Origin: an uncultured bacterium | GTDB taxonomy: Bacteria; Bacillota; Bacilli; Lactobacillales; Lactobacillaceae | Length of the DNA: 33,776 nt | Direction of reading: 5' to 3' | Assembly (NCBI GenBank): GCA_905214235.1 | Contig: CAJMLF010000021.1 | Location: 1-33,776 of the forward strand | In this document: positions 26,250-33,776 of the stretch, piece after piece | How positions within the stretch are numbered: position 1 is the stretch's first letter | Layout: every line of letters starts with the position of its first letter | Position numbers and translations under genes: made by a program | Notes under the pieces: model-generated | Database searches by the model: none | Told to the model about the DNA's origin: nothing | Seen by the model: only the letters and a program-made list of their open reading frames with translations

Positions 26250-26338
26250 AAACTTAGAGCACAAGATGCAACAAACTTAGTGCTGCTTCCTTCCGGACCT
26301 GACACGGTTCGTAAGCGCGTCCTTGCTCTAAGGCCTTT
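26250..26338 (-). ncRNA. ffs: signal recognition particle RNA (small bacterial type)
   Basis: The minus strand carries the diagnostic SRP loop GTGTCAGGTCCGGAAGGAAG followed by CAGC, the site bound by Ffh. The ends pair as CTTAGAGCA (26332-26324) with TGCTCTAAG (26261-26253), giving a hairpin of about 85-90 nt. Ends are approximate. Its location between tadA and dnaX is the conserved Firmicutes position. Confidence 0.95.
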
Positions 26339-26344
26339 CGGCAT

Positions 26345-26372
26345 ATAGTATATTACACTAAATCAGCGACAA
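26345..26372 (-). promoter_or_regulatory. SRP RNA promoter
   Basis: On the minus strand: TTGTCG (26372-26367), 16-bp spacer, TACTAT (26350-26345). It begins right after the tadA stop codon and predicts a 5' end near 26338. Confidence 0.65.
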
Positions 26373-26375
26373 TTG

Positions 26376-26876
26376 CTAGTCTTTTGCCCGACGTTTTTTG
26401 CGGGCCGCCTTGCGTTGCTTACGAATTGCCCGGAAAAAGTCCCTGAGCATTTGCCCACATTCCGTTCCCAAGAGCCCACTCTCAACGTTGACCTGGTGGT
26501 TAAGGCGGGAATCGTTAAGGAGGTGGTAAAGACTATCCACGGCCCCCGCCTTTGGGTCCTTAGCACCATAATAAAGGTTTTTGATCCGGGCATTGAGGAT
26601 GGCCCCGCTACACATAATGCAGGGCTCCAGGGTGACGTAAAGGTCACAGTCTTCAAGCCGCCAACTGTGGAGGAAAGTGCAGGCCTCGTTGATCGCCAGC
26701 ATTTCCGCGTGATAAGTCACATCTTGGAACCGTTCGCGCATGTTATGCCCCCGGCCAATCACTTTGCCGTTATGAACGACGACGGCCCCAATCGGCACCT
26801 CATTTAGCAATGCCGCCTGGTGCGCTTCTTCAATTGCCATTCGCATGTATTCTTTTTTTGTTTTTTCTTCTTCCAT
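26376..26876 (-). CDS. tadA: tRNA-specific adenosine deaminase TadA
   Basis: Zinc deaminase that converts wobble A34 of tRNA-Arg(ACG) to inosine. About 166 residues. Zinc and catalytic motifs: HAEMLAI (HAE) and PCIMCSGAI (PCxxC). The basic C-terminus (RKQRKAARKKRR) is typical. I place the start at 26876 (MEEEKTKKEYM), which has AAGGATGG 5-6 bases upstream; the ATG at 26885 lies directly on that site. Confidence 0.96.
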   Translation of the reverse strand: MEEEKTKKEYMRMAIEEAHQAALLNEVPIGAVVVHNGKVIGRGHNMRERFQDVTYHAEMLAINEACTFLHSWRLEDCDLYVTLEPCIMCSGAILNARIKNLYYGAKDPKAGAVDSLYHLLNDSRLNHQVNVESGLLGTECGQMLRDFFRAIRKQRKAARKKRRAKD

Positions 26877-26927
26877 CTTCTCCATCCTTCTGATTCAGTG
26901 TATAATTGTTAACTAGTTTGATAAAGT

Positions 26928-26946
26928 TTATCTAGCGATTAGATAA
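26928..26946. repeat. short inverted repeat between tadA and nrdH
   Basis: TTATCTA, 5 bases, TAGATAA: perfect 7-bp arms. It lies upstream of tadA and well upstream of the nrd promoter. It may be an operator or a chance palindrome. Confidence 0.35.
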
Positions 26947-26986
26947 CCGGAAAAAAGTTTCACGGTCTTTGCTCCCCACCATTATT

Positions 26987-27030
26987 ACCATATATTGTGT
27001 TTCACTATCAAGAGTGACTCAATATATGGT
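26987..27030 (+). promoter_or_regulatory. pair of NrdR-box-like sites upstream of nrdHEF
   Basis: Site 1, 26987-27000, reads ACACAATATATGGT on the minus strand; site 2, 27017-27030, reads ACTCAATATATGGT on the plus strand. Both resemble the NrdR box (acaCWATATaT...). Their centres are 30 bp apart, close to three helical turns. As an RNA the region would also fold into a hairpin followed by ATTTTT. Confidence 0.7.
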
Positions 27031-27039
27031 ATTTTTAGA

Positions 27040-27067
27040 TTGATTTTTCGTTTTTTCTGGCTATACT
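27040..27067 (+). promoter_or_regulatory. nrdHEF promoter
   Basis: TTGATT (27040-27045), 16-bp spacer, TATACT (27062-27067), 43 bases before the nrdH start. Confidence 0.7.
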
Positions 27068-27109
27068 TAATAACATCAACTACGAAATAATTCTCTGGGA
27101 GGCACCATT

Positions 27110-27331
27110 ATGATTACAATTTTCTCAAAGAATAACTGCATTCAATGCAAGATGACCAAGAAGTTCTTACGGCAACACAAGATTAACTTCGTTGAGCACA
27201 ACATTGATGAGCAGCCGGAATACATCGACCAGTTAAAGGCCGCTGGCTTCATGGCAACGCCAGTCGTAAAGCTACCAAACGGCAATGCCTTTTCTGGTTT
27301 CCGGCCGGACCGGCTTCAACAGTTAGCATAA
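27110..27331 (+). CDS. nrdH: glutaredoxin-like protein NrdH
   Basis: Thioredoxin-fold electron donor of class Ib ribonucleotide reductase, normally reduced by thioredoxin reductase. 73 residues. The redox motif is C10-IQ-C13 (CIQC), a mild variant of the usual CVQC; cis-Pro region MATPVV (residues about 48-53) and the C-terminal SGFRPDRL are typical. GGGAGG lies 8 bases upstream. First gene of nrdH-nrdE-nrdF. Confidence 0.96.
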   Translation: MITIFSKNNCIQCKMTKKFLRQHKINFVEHNIDEQPEYIDQLKAAGFMATPVVKLPNGNAFSGFRPDRLQQLA

Positions 27332-27420
27332 TCGACGACGTTATTTTAACCAGTCTACATTCGCCACACGACTGTTAGCCTGGTTTAATTTTGAAAAAGA
27401 CAGGAAAGTGAGTTTTAACC

Positions 27421-29592
27421 ATGGCTTTATCTGACATCGACATCACTAAAGTTAAATACTACGACCTCAATAATGAGGTTAACATCCCCCGCGACGGGAA
27501 AATCCAACTAGATAAGGATCAAGCGGCCCTAGAAGACTTCATCAATAGCAATGTCAATCCGAACACCAAGCATTTCTCTTCATTAAAGGAACGCTTTGAA
27601 TGGCTGGAAGAAAACGACTACATCGAAGAGGGCTTCATGGATAAGTACAGCCTTTCCTTCATTGAAAAGCTGTATGACTACCTGAAGGCCCAGGACTTCC
27701 ACTTCCATTCCTTCATGGCGGCCTATAAATTCTATGCACAATACGCCATGCGGACCAATGACAAGGAATACTACCTGGAAAACTACATTGACCGGGTTGC
27801 CATGAACGCCTTGTACCTCGCCGATGGGGACGAAGAATTGGCCATGGACCTCGCCGATGAAATCATCCACCAGCGCTACCAACCGGCAACCCCTACCTTT
27901 TTAAACGTTGGTCGCAAGCGCCGGGGAGAATTCGTCTCCTGCTTTGCTATTCAAAGTACCGATGATATGAACACCATTGGCCGGACCATCAATTCAGCCC
28001 TCCAGCTCTCTAAGATCGGTGGTGGGGTCGGCATTAACCTCAGCAACCTCCGTGAGGCGGGAGCCCCCATCAAGAAGATCAAGGGGGCGGCAAGCGGGGT
28101 GGTCCCGGTAATGAAGCTCCTGGAAGATAGTTTCTCATATTCTAACCAGCTCGGCCAGCGGCAAGGTGCCGGAGTCGTTTACCTGAGCGTCTTCCATCCC
28201 GACATCATCGCCTTTCTCGGTGCCAAGAAGGAAAACGCCGACGAAAAGATTCGGCTGAAGACCCTTTCCCTGGGGGTCACCGTTCCCGATAAGTTCTATG
28301 AACTGGTTGAAAAGGACGAAGACATGTACCTCTTCAGTCCATATGATGTGGAACGAATTTACGGCGTTCCCTTCTCCTACGTCGACATTACTAAGGAATA
28401 CGACAACATGGTCGCAAATGATGAGATCCACAAGAAGAAGCTCAACGCCCGCGACCTGGAAGACGAAATCAGTAAGCTCCAGCAGGAATCCGGGTACCCG
28501 TACATCATCAACATCGATACAGAAAACCGGGACAACCCGATCGACGGTAAGATTGTAATGAGCAACCTCTGCTCAGAGATTGCCCAGGTCCAGGTTCCTT
28601 CCAAGGTTGCTGATGACCAATCCTACGAAACGCTGGGGACCGATATCAGTTGTAACCTTGGCTCCACCAACATTGCCAACATGATGGAGAGTCCCGACTT
28701 TGGCCGGTCCGTCCGGGCAATGATGCGCGGGTTGACCCACATCAGTGACGTTGAAAACCTCGACGTTGTGCCAAGCATCAAACGGGGGAACGCCCTCGCC
28801 CATTCTGTCGGTCTGGGCGCCATGGGTCTGCACAGCTACCTGGCCAAGCACCATATTCAATACGGGAGCCCGGTGGCAATTGAGTTTACCGGGGTCTACT
28901 TCATGCTGCTGAACTACTGGTCGCTCGTTGCTTCCAACGAGATTGCCCGCGAACGACAGGAAACTTTCCACAACTTTGATAAGAGCACTTACGCGGATGG
29001 CTCGTACTTTGCCAAGTATACTTCAAAGGATTGGGGCCCCCAGTCCGACGTTGTTAAGGAGCTCTTCAAAGGAATCTTTATTCCGGGAGTTAAGGACTGG
29101 GAAAAGCTCAAGGAAGACGTTATGAAGGACGGGCTTTACAACGAATACCGGCTCGCCGTTGCGCCAAACGGGTCGACTTCCTACATTAACGACTCAACTG
29201 CCAGCCTGACGCCAATCATTAACCGAGTCGAGGAACGGCAGGAGAAGATGATTGGGAAGATCTACTACCCCGCACCGTACCTGTCCAATGATACGATGCC
29301 GTACTACCAGTCGGCCTACGACATCGACATGCGGAAGGTGATTGACACCTACGCTGCGGCCCAACAACACGTTGACCAGTCAATGTCACTGACCCTCTTC
29401 ATGCGGTCGACGATTCCGGACGGCCTGTACGAATGGAAAAATGGTCGGACCAATAAGATGACCACCCGTGACCTGAATATTCTTCGTCACTACGCATACC
29501 AGCACGGAATCAAGTCAATTTACTACATCCGGACCTTTACAGATGACAATGATGAAATTGGTGCCAACCAATGTGAAAGTTGTGTCATTTGA
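27421..29592 (+). CDS. nrdE: class Ib ribonucleoside-diphosphate reductase subunit alpha
   Basis: Catalytic subunit that reduces ribonucleoside diphosphates. 723 residues. The N-terminal ATP cone of class Ia is missing, as expected for class Ib. Active-site residues are visible: C174 (FVSCFA) and C411 (DISCNLGS) as the redox pair, the NLCSE motif with N382, thiyl C384 and E386, and C718/C721 (CESC) near the C-terminus, which are reduced by NrdH. An insertion-like charged stretch at about 325-355 precedes the active-site block. It follows nrdH by 89 bases, a gap without a clear terminator. Confidence 0.97.
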   Translation: MALSDIDITKVKYYDLNNEVNIPRDGKIQLDKDQAALEDFINSNVNPNTKHFSSLKERFEWLEENDYIEEGFMDKYSLSFIEKLYDYLKAQDFHFHSFMAAYKFYAQYAMRTNDKEYYLENYIDRVAMNALYLADGDEELAMDLADEIIHQRYQPATPTFLNVGRKRRGEFVSCFAIQSTDDMNTIGRTINSALQLSKIGGGVGINLSNLREAGAPIKKIKGAASGVVPVMKLLEDSFSYSNQLGQRQGAGVVYLSVFHPDIIAFLGAKKENADEKIRLKTLSLGVTVPDKFYELVEKDEDMYLFSPYDVERIYGVPFSYVDITKEYDNMVANDEIHKKKLNARDLEDEISKLQQESGYPYIINIDTENRDNPIDGKIVMSNLCSEIAQVQVPSKVADDQSYETLGTDISCNLGSTNIANMMESPDFGRSVRAMMRGLTHISDVENLDVVPSIKRGNALAHSVGLGAMGLHSYLAKHHIQYGSPVAIEFTGVYFMLLNYWSLVASNEIARERQETFHNFDKSTYADGSYFAKYTSKDWGPQSDVVKELFKGIFIPGVKDWEKLKEDVMKDGLYNEYRLAVAPNGSTSYINDSTASLTPIINRVEERQEKMIGKIYYPAPYLSNDTMPYYQSAYDIDMRKVIDTYAAAQQHVDQSMSLTLFMRSTIPDGLYEWKNGRTNKMTTRDLNILRHYAYQHGIKSIYYIRTFTDDNDEIGANQCESCVI

Positions 29593-29681
29593 TTTTCGGT
29601 AAAGAGACTGCTACAATTTTATTGCTATTACACGAATTATAGGGCGATTAATATTCTTGATTAAGGAGAACGGCTAGTTAA

Positions 29682-30701
29682 ATGAAACTTGAAGAATTTA
29701 AACCACTAAACAAATATAAGGCAATTAATTGGAATGAAGTTTCCGACATGATTGATAAGGCAACCTGGGAGAAGCTGACGGAGCAGTTCTGGCTTGATAC
29801 CCGGATCCCCGTTTCCAATGATATGGATGACTGGCGGGCACTAGATGATGACCACCGCTGGACTGTTGGTCACGTCTTTGGGGGACTGACCCTGCTTGAT
29901 ACGGTCCAATCCGAAGCGGGGTTGACCGCATTGAAGAATGATGTCCGGACCCCACACGAAACGGCGGTGCTGAACAACATTCAATTCATGGAATCCGTCC
30001 ACGCCAAGAGTTACTCCACCATCTTCTCAACCTTGAACACTCCTGATGAAATCAACGAAATCTTCGACTGGTCTGATTCGGAAGAGTACCTGCAAAACAA
30101 GGCAACCAAGATTGCCAACATGTACCTGGACCCCGAAGAGGACCCGTTGAAGAAAAAGGTTGCCAACGTCTTTTTGGAAACCTTCCTCTTCTATTCTGGT
30201 TTCTACACCCCGCTTTACTACCTTGGCCACAACGAGCTAAACAACGTTGCTGAAATCATTAAGCTTATCTTGCGGGACGAATCCGTCCACGGAACCTACA
30301 TTGGTTACAAGTTCCAACTTGGCCTCCGCGACCGGACCGAAAAGCAGCAGCATGATATGAAGGACTGGATGTACAACTTCCTCTACGACCTTTACGACAA
30401 CGAAGAGAAGTACACCCACCTACTCTATGACCAAATTGGCTGGACCGACGATGTCCTCGTATTTATCCGTTACAACGCCAATAAGGCCCTGATGAACCTC
30501 GGCCAAGACCCACTCTTCCCTGACACCGCTGCGGACGTTAACCCCGTCGTCATGAACGGGATTTCAACTTCCACCTCTAACCACGACTTCTTCAGTCAAG
30601 TGGGTAACGGTTACCGTCTAGGAGCGGTTGAAGCGATGAAGGATGATGACTACCACATCATGGATCCTAACGCCGGTAAGGATAAGAATGCACGGGAATA
30701 A
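29682..30701 (+). CDS. nrdF: class Ib ribonucleoside-diphosphate reductase subunit beta
   Basis: Carries the dinuclear metal (Mn or Fe) centre and the tyrosyl radical. 339 residues. Metal ligands can be assigned by alignment with E. coli NrdF: D73, E104, H107, E166, E200 and H203; the radical tyrosine is Y111 (KSYSTIF). AAGGAGA lies upstream of the ATG. It follows nrdE by 89 bases. The flavodoxin nrdI that helps build the Mn cofactor is not in this operon and must lie elsewhere. Confidence 0.97.
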   Translation: MKLEEFKPLNKYKAINWNEVSDMIDKATWEKLTEQFWLDTRIPVSNDMDDWRALDDDHRWTVGHVFGGLTLLDTVQSEAGLTALKNDVRTPHETAVLNNIQFMESVHAKSYSTIFSTLNTPDEINEIFDWSDSEEYLQNKATKIANMYLDPEEDPLKKKVANVFLETFLFYSGFYTPLYYLGHNELNNVAEIIKLILRDESVHGTYIGYKFQLGLRDRTEKQQHDMKDWMYNFLYDLYDNEEKYTHLLYDQIGWTDDVLVFIRYNANKALMNLGQDPLFPDTAADVNPVVMNGISTSTSNHDFFSQVGNGYRLGAVEAMKDDDYHIMDPNAGKDKNARE

Positions 30702-30709
30702 ACATTACT

Positions 30710-30741
30710 AAAGCAACTGGAATTTTCCGGTTGCTTTTTTA
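30710..30741 (+). terminator. terminator after nrdF
   Basis: AAAGCAAC / GTTGCTTT with an inner GG/CC pairing, followed by a run of T. It begins 9 bases after the nrdF stop codon. Confidence 0.9.
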
Positions 30742-30760
30742 TTTTAAGCTGTTGTGAATT

Positions 30761-30772
30761 AGTGATCACTAT
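30761..30772. repeat. 12-bp perfect palindrome in the adhE control region
   Basis: TAGTGATCACTA. It is preceded by TTGTGAAT (30753-30760), whose first seven bases match a Rex half-site, but the right half does not fit a Rex box. The binding factor is unknown. Confidence 0.5.
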
Positions 30773-30775
30773 CAT

Positions 30776-30797
30776 TTGTGCAAACGGTTGCTCAAAT
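30776..30797. repeat. inverted repeat in the adhE control region
   Basis: TTTGTGCAA, ACGG, TTGCTCAAA: 9-bp arms with one mismatch. It looks like an operator for a dimeric regulator. It does not match the Rex or cre consensus well. Confidence 0.5.
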
Positions 30798-30860
30798 CGC
30801 CGGCATAGCAAAATTTATACCAATCTTTTTTGCCGTCATTCCAAGCTTAATTTACCATAT

Positions 30861-30875
30861 TTGTAAGCGAATTCA
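30861..30875 (+). promoter_or_regulatory. cre site (CcpA binding) upstream of adhE
   Basis: TTGTAAGCGAATTCA fits the cre consensus WTGNAANCGNWNNCW at every defined position. It lies about 37 bp upstream of the -35, so CcpA could act as activator or repressor depending on geometry. Confidence 0.65.
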
Positions 30876-30888
30876 TCATTTTAAACCA

Positions 30889-30906
30889 TTGTTAATCTTA
30901 TCACAA
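30889..30906. promoter_or_regulatory. Rex operator upstream of adhE
   Basis: TTGTTAATCTTATCACAA, 18 bp. It matches TTGTGAA-W4-TTCACAA at 15 of 18 positions. It ends 5 bp before the -35 of the adhE promoter. Rex control of adhE is common in Firmicutes. Confidence 0.75.
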
Positions 30907-30911
30907 ACTTC

Positions 30912-30940
30912 TTGCAAGGAATAAGAACATCCTGTATTAT
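30912..30940 (+). promoter_or_regulatory. adhE promoter
   Basis: TTGCAA (30912-30917), 17-bp spacer, TATTAT (30935-30940), about 50 bases before the adhE ATG. Confidence 0.75.
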
Positions 30941-30992
30941 TAACCATATTCAAAAGGTAACAAACATTAAGTGATGAAGGAGAAACTTGATT

Positions 30993-33632
30993 ATGGCAAA
31001 TTCCAAGAAACACCAAATTGAGCAAAAAGAGACTGAACAAGACAAGCAACAGGCTGCCGAAGAACTGATCGGTGGCTTGGTTCGTAAGAGTCAAGCAGCT
31101 TTCGAGCAGTTGCGTAACTACACCCAGGAACAAGTCGACAACATCTGTCAGGCAATGGCCCTGGCCGCTGAAGAGCACCACATGGACCTGGCCGTAGACG
31201 CTGCTAACGAAACTGGCCGTGGTGTTGCCGAAGATAAGGCAATCAAGAACATCTACGCCAGTGAATACATTTGGAACAACATTCGTCATGACCACACCGT
31301 TGGTATTATCGAAGACAACGATGAGGACCAAACAATCACCATTGCCGATCCCCTCGGAATTATTGCCGGAGTGGTTCCCGTTACCAACCCCACTTCCACA
31401 ACGATTTTTAAGTCCATTATCTCCGCAAAGACCCGGAACACGATCATCTTCTCGTTCCACCCGCAGGCCTTTCAATCATCTGTAAAGACCGCGAAGATTC
31501 TTCAGGCGGCCGCTGAAAAGGCTGGTGCCCCAAAGGACATGATTCAATGGATTCCACGGTGCAGTCGGGAAAATACCAACGCCCTGCTGCAAAATCCTAA
31601 TATTGCCACCATCCTGGCTACTGGTGGTCCCGGCCTAGTCAAGGCTGCCTACAGTTCCGGTAACCCGGCATTAGGGGTGGGTCCTGGTAACGGCCCGGCT
31701 TACATTGAAAAGTCAGCTAACATCGAACGGTCCGTTTACGACATTGTCCTGTCCAAGACCTTCGATAACGGGATGATCTGTGCATCAGAAAACTCGGTTG
31801 TTGTTGACGACGAAATCTACGACCAGGTTAAGGAAGAATTCAAGAAGTGGAACTGCTACTTCGTTAAGCCAGACGAAATGCAAACCTTCTCTGATGGCTT
31901 TATCGATCCCGAGCGTCACCAAGTCCGGGGGCCAATTGCCGGACGCTCGGCCAACGCCATTGCTGACATGTGTGGCCTGAAAAACGTCCCTGACAACACC
32001 AAGGTCTTAATTGCCGAAATTGATGGTGTTGGTGACGACTACCCACTGTCCGCCGAAAAGCTGTCCCCTGTTCTGACCATGTACCGTGCAAGCTCCCGTG
32101 AAAACGCCTTTGATATCTGCCGGCAACTTCTTCACTACGGTGGTGAAGGTCACACCGCCGCCATCCACACCCTGGATGATGACCTGGCAACCAAGTATGG
32201 GCTCGAAATGCGGGCCTCCCGGATCATCGTTAACTCCCCATCCGGAATTGGTGGAATTGGGAACATCTACAACAACATGACCCCATCACTGACCTTGGGG
32301 ACTGGTTCTTACGGTGGTAACTCTGTTTCCCACAACGTTACCGACTGGGACCTCTTAAACATCAAGGTAATCGCCAAGCGGCGTGAAAACCGTCAGTGGG
32401 TCAAGATCCCCCCAAAAGTCTACTTTCAGCGGAATTCGCTAAAAGAGTTGCGCGACATTCCAAACATTAACCGGGCCTTTATCGTTACCGGTCCTGGAAT
32501 GAGCAAGCGGGGCTATGTTCAACGGGTCATTGACCAACTCCGGTTGCGGCAAAACGAAACCCCATTCTTGGTCTTCGATGACGTTGAAGAAGACCCATCA
32601 ACTAACACGGTTGAAAAAGGGGTCGCAATGATGAACGACTTCAAGCCGGACACCATTATCGCTCTCGGTGGGGGGTCACCGATGGACGCTGCCAAGGCAA
32701 TGTGGATGTTCTATGAACACCCCGAGACTTCCTGGTACGGTGTAATGCAGAAGTACCTCGATATCCGGAAGCGGGCTTACCAAATCAAGAAGCCTGAAAA
32801 GTCCCAACTGATTGGGATCCCAACTACTTCCGGAACGGGTTCCGAAGTTACCCCATTTGCGGTCATCACTGACTCCAAGACCCACGTCAAGTACCCACTG
32901 GCGGACTACGCATTAACACCGAACATCGCCATTGTTGACTCCCAATTTGTGGAAACTGTTCCGGCTAAGACAACCGCCTACACCGGTCTGGATGTTCTCT
33001 GCCACGCCACTGAATCCTACGTTTCCGTAATGGCAACCGACTACACGCGTGGTTGGTCACTGCAAACCATTAAGGGGGCAATGGAATACCTGCCGAAGTC
33101 CGTTAAGGGTGATAAGTTAGCCCGGCGGAAGATGCACGACTTCTCCACGATGGCCGGAATGGCGTTTGGTCAAGCCTTCCTGGGGATTACGCACTCCCTG
33201 GCCCACAAGATGGGTGGTGCCTTTGGTCTTCCCCACGGTCTCTTGATTGCCATCGCAATGCCACAGGTTATTCGTTTCAACGCCCAACGGCCACAGAAAC
33301 TAGCTCTTTGGCCACACTACGAAACGTACCACGCAACGAAGGACTACGCTGATATTGCCCGCTTCATCGGCCTCCAAGGCAAGAATGATGAAGAATTGGC
33401 AGATGCATACGCCCAAAAGTACATTGACGTTGCCCATGAATGTGGCGTTACCCTGAGTCTGAAGGCCAACGGGGTAACCCGGGAGGAATTCGACAAGGTC
33501 GTTGACCAGCTTGCTGTCCTCGCATACGAAGACCAATGTACAACTACTAACCCTGTTGAGCCACTCGTTAGCCAGCTCAAAGAACTCCTTGAACGCTGCT
33601 ACGAAGGCACTGGGGTTGAAGATAACAACTAG
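30993..33632 (+). CDS. adhE: bifunctional acetaldehyde-CoA/alcohol dehydrogenase AdhE
   Basis: Reduces acetyl-CoA to acetaldehyde and then ethanol, using two NADH; in heterofermenters it regenerates NAD+. 879 residues from the ATG at 30993, chosen because AAGGAG lies 9 bases upstream (the in-frame TTG at 30987 is too close). The first 20 residues are a hydrophilic, Gln/Lys/Glu-rich extension. Aldehyde dehydrogenase domain: about 25-450, catalytic C263 in NGMICASE. Iron-dependent alcohol dehydrogenase domain: about 470-870, with GGGSPMDAAK, PTTSGTGSEVTPFAV, and the metal ligands in GLDVLCHA (D and H), LAHK and LPHG. The domains suggest a spirosome-forming enzyme. Confidence 0.97.
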   Translation: MANSKKHQIEQKETEQDKQQAAEELIGGLVRKSQAAFEQLRNYTQEQVDNICQAMALAAEEHHMDLAVDAANETGRGVAEDKAIKNIYASEYIWNNIRHDHTVGIIEDNDEDQTITIADPLGIIAGVVPVTNPTSTTIFKSIISAKTRNTIIFSFHPQAFQSSVKTAKILQAAAEKAGAPKDMIQWIPRCSRENTNALLQNPNIATILATGGPGLVKAAYSSGNPALGVGPGNGPAYIEKSANIERSVYDIVLSKTFDNGMICASENSVVVDDEIYDQVKEEFKKWNCYFVKPDEMQTFSDGFIDPERHQVRGPIAGRSANAIADMCGLKNVPDNTKVLIAEIDGVGDDYPLSAEKLSPVLTMYRASSRENAFDICRQLLHYGGEGHTAAIHTLDDDLATKYGLEMRASRIIVNSPSGIGGIGNIYNNMTPSLTLGTGSYGGNSVSHNVTDWDLLNIKVIAKRRENRQWVKIPPKVYFQRNSLKELRDIPNINRAFIVTGPGMSKRGYVQRVIDQLRLRQNETPFLVFDDVEEDPSTNTVEKGVAMMNDFKPDTIIALGGGSPMDAAKAMWMFYEHPETSWYGVMQKYLDIRKRAYQIKKPEKSQLIGIPTTSGTGSEVTPFAVITDSKTHVKYPLADYALTPNIAIVDSQFVETVPAKTTAYTGLDVLCHATESYVSVMATDYTRGWSLQTIKGAMEYLPKSVKGDKLARRKMHDFSTMAGMAFGQAFLGITHSLAHKMGGAFGLPHGLLIAIAMPQVIRFNAQRPQKLALWPHYETYHATKDYADIARFIGLQGKNDEELADAYAQKYIDVAHECGVTLSLKANGVTREEFDKVVDQLAVLAYEDQCTTTNPVEPLVSQLKELLERCYEGTGVEDNN

Positions 33633-33675
33633 CTTTTAACCAATTTAATTCACCTAATATCAACCAATCCAAAAG

Positions 33676-33717
33676 GTGATGGTGGTGCTCAACAGATGGA
33701 CACCACCATCACTTTTT
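33676..33717 (+). terminator. terminator after adhE
   Basis: A perfect 12-bp stem GTGATGGTGGTG / CACCACCATCAC with a 13-nt loop and a TTTTT tail, about 45 bases after the stop codon. The last 55 bases of the window are AT-rich and hold no gene I can support. Confidence 0.9.
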
Positions 33718-33776
33718 ATTACTCGCGGTTTGTAAAATTAAGTTAGAAAAATAAAAAAGTCATTTGTGATAGACTT

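Noticed and set aside
26886..26986. Possible small RNA or peptide gene between tadA and nrdH
   Set aside because: Contains only a 7-bp inverted repeat and a TATAAT-like word without a -35; no frame with a ribosome binding site.
30876..31475. 199-aa minus-strand frame over the adhE promoter and 5' end
   Set aside because: It is antisense to a clear AdhE N-terminus and would cover the promoter; composition shows a shadow of AdhE codons (Val/Gly/Leu-rich) and there is no good start site.

Overview
The window looks like a chromosomal housekeeping segment of a heterofermentative lactic acid bacterium. The gene content, gene order and roughly balanced base composition fit Lactobacillaceae, most likely Limosilactobacillus; I infer the genus from protein character and synteny, not from a search. 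I see no insertion sequence, prophage, CRISPR array, tRNA or rRNA.

Layout. (1) Positions 74-4478, minus strand: a KimA-type potassium importer with a small membrane protein behind it, then groS-groL under a CIRCE operator. (2) 4524-7533: the redox repressor gene rex, divergent from the ABC-F gene ydiF, with a Rex-operator-like site on the rex -35 element. (3) 7552-9654, minus: a glutamine-transaminase/omega-amidase pair (MtnE/MtnU-like) with an unusual structured leader, divergent from proC (plus). (4) 10550-12918, minus: tsaB-rimI-tsaD for the tRNA t6A modification. (5) 13046-18919, minus: galE, then upstream of it a polyphosphate operon in which ppk lies between an intact ppx and a larger ppx paralogue that has lost its catalytic motifs. 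(6) 18973-26134, minus: the classic Firmicutes cluster dnaX-ebfC-recR-yaaL-tmk-darA-holB-yabA-rsmI, ending with an acyl-ACP thioesterase. (7) 26165-26876, minus: the SRP RNA gene and tadA. (8) 26987-30741, plus: class Ib ribonucleotide reductase nrdH-nrdE-nrdF behind two NrdR-box-like sites. (9) 30761-33717, plus: adhE behind a dense control region with a Rex box, a consensus-matching cre site and two unassigned palindromes.

How the parts connect. Rex (region 2) probably senses NADH/NAD+ and controls itself and adhE (region 9), the NADH sink of heterofermentation. DarA (region 6) and the KimA-like transporter (region 1) are both of families tied to cyclic-di-AMP. dnaX, holB, tmk, recR, yabA and nrdHEF serve DNA replication, repair and precursor supply.

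Most of the window is ordinary core genome. The less ordinary points are the predicted Ppx pseudoenzyme, the mtnU leader with a possible 20-codon ORF ending inside the next ribosome binding site, three phased TTTACT repeats ahead of galE, and the unassigned palindromes ahead of adhE.
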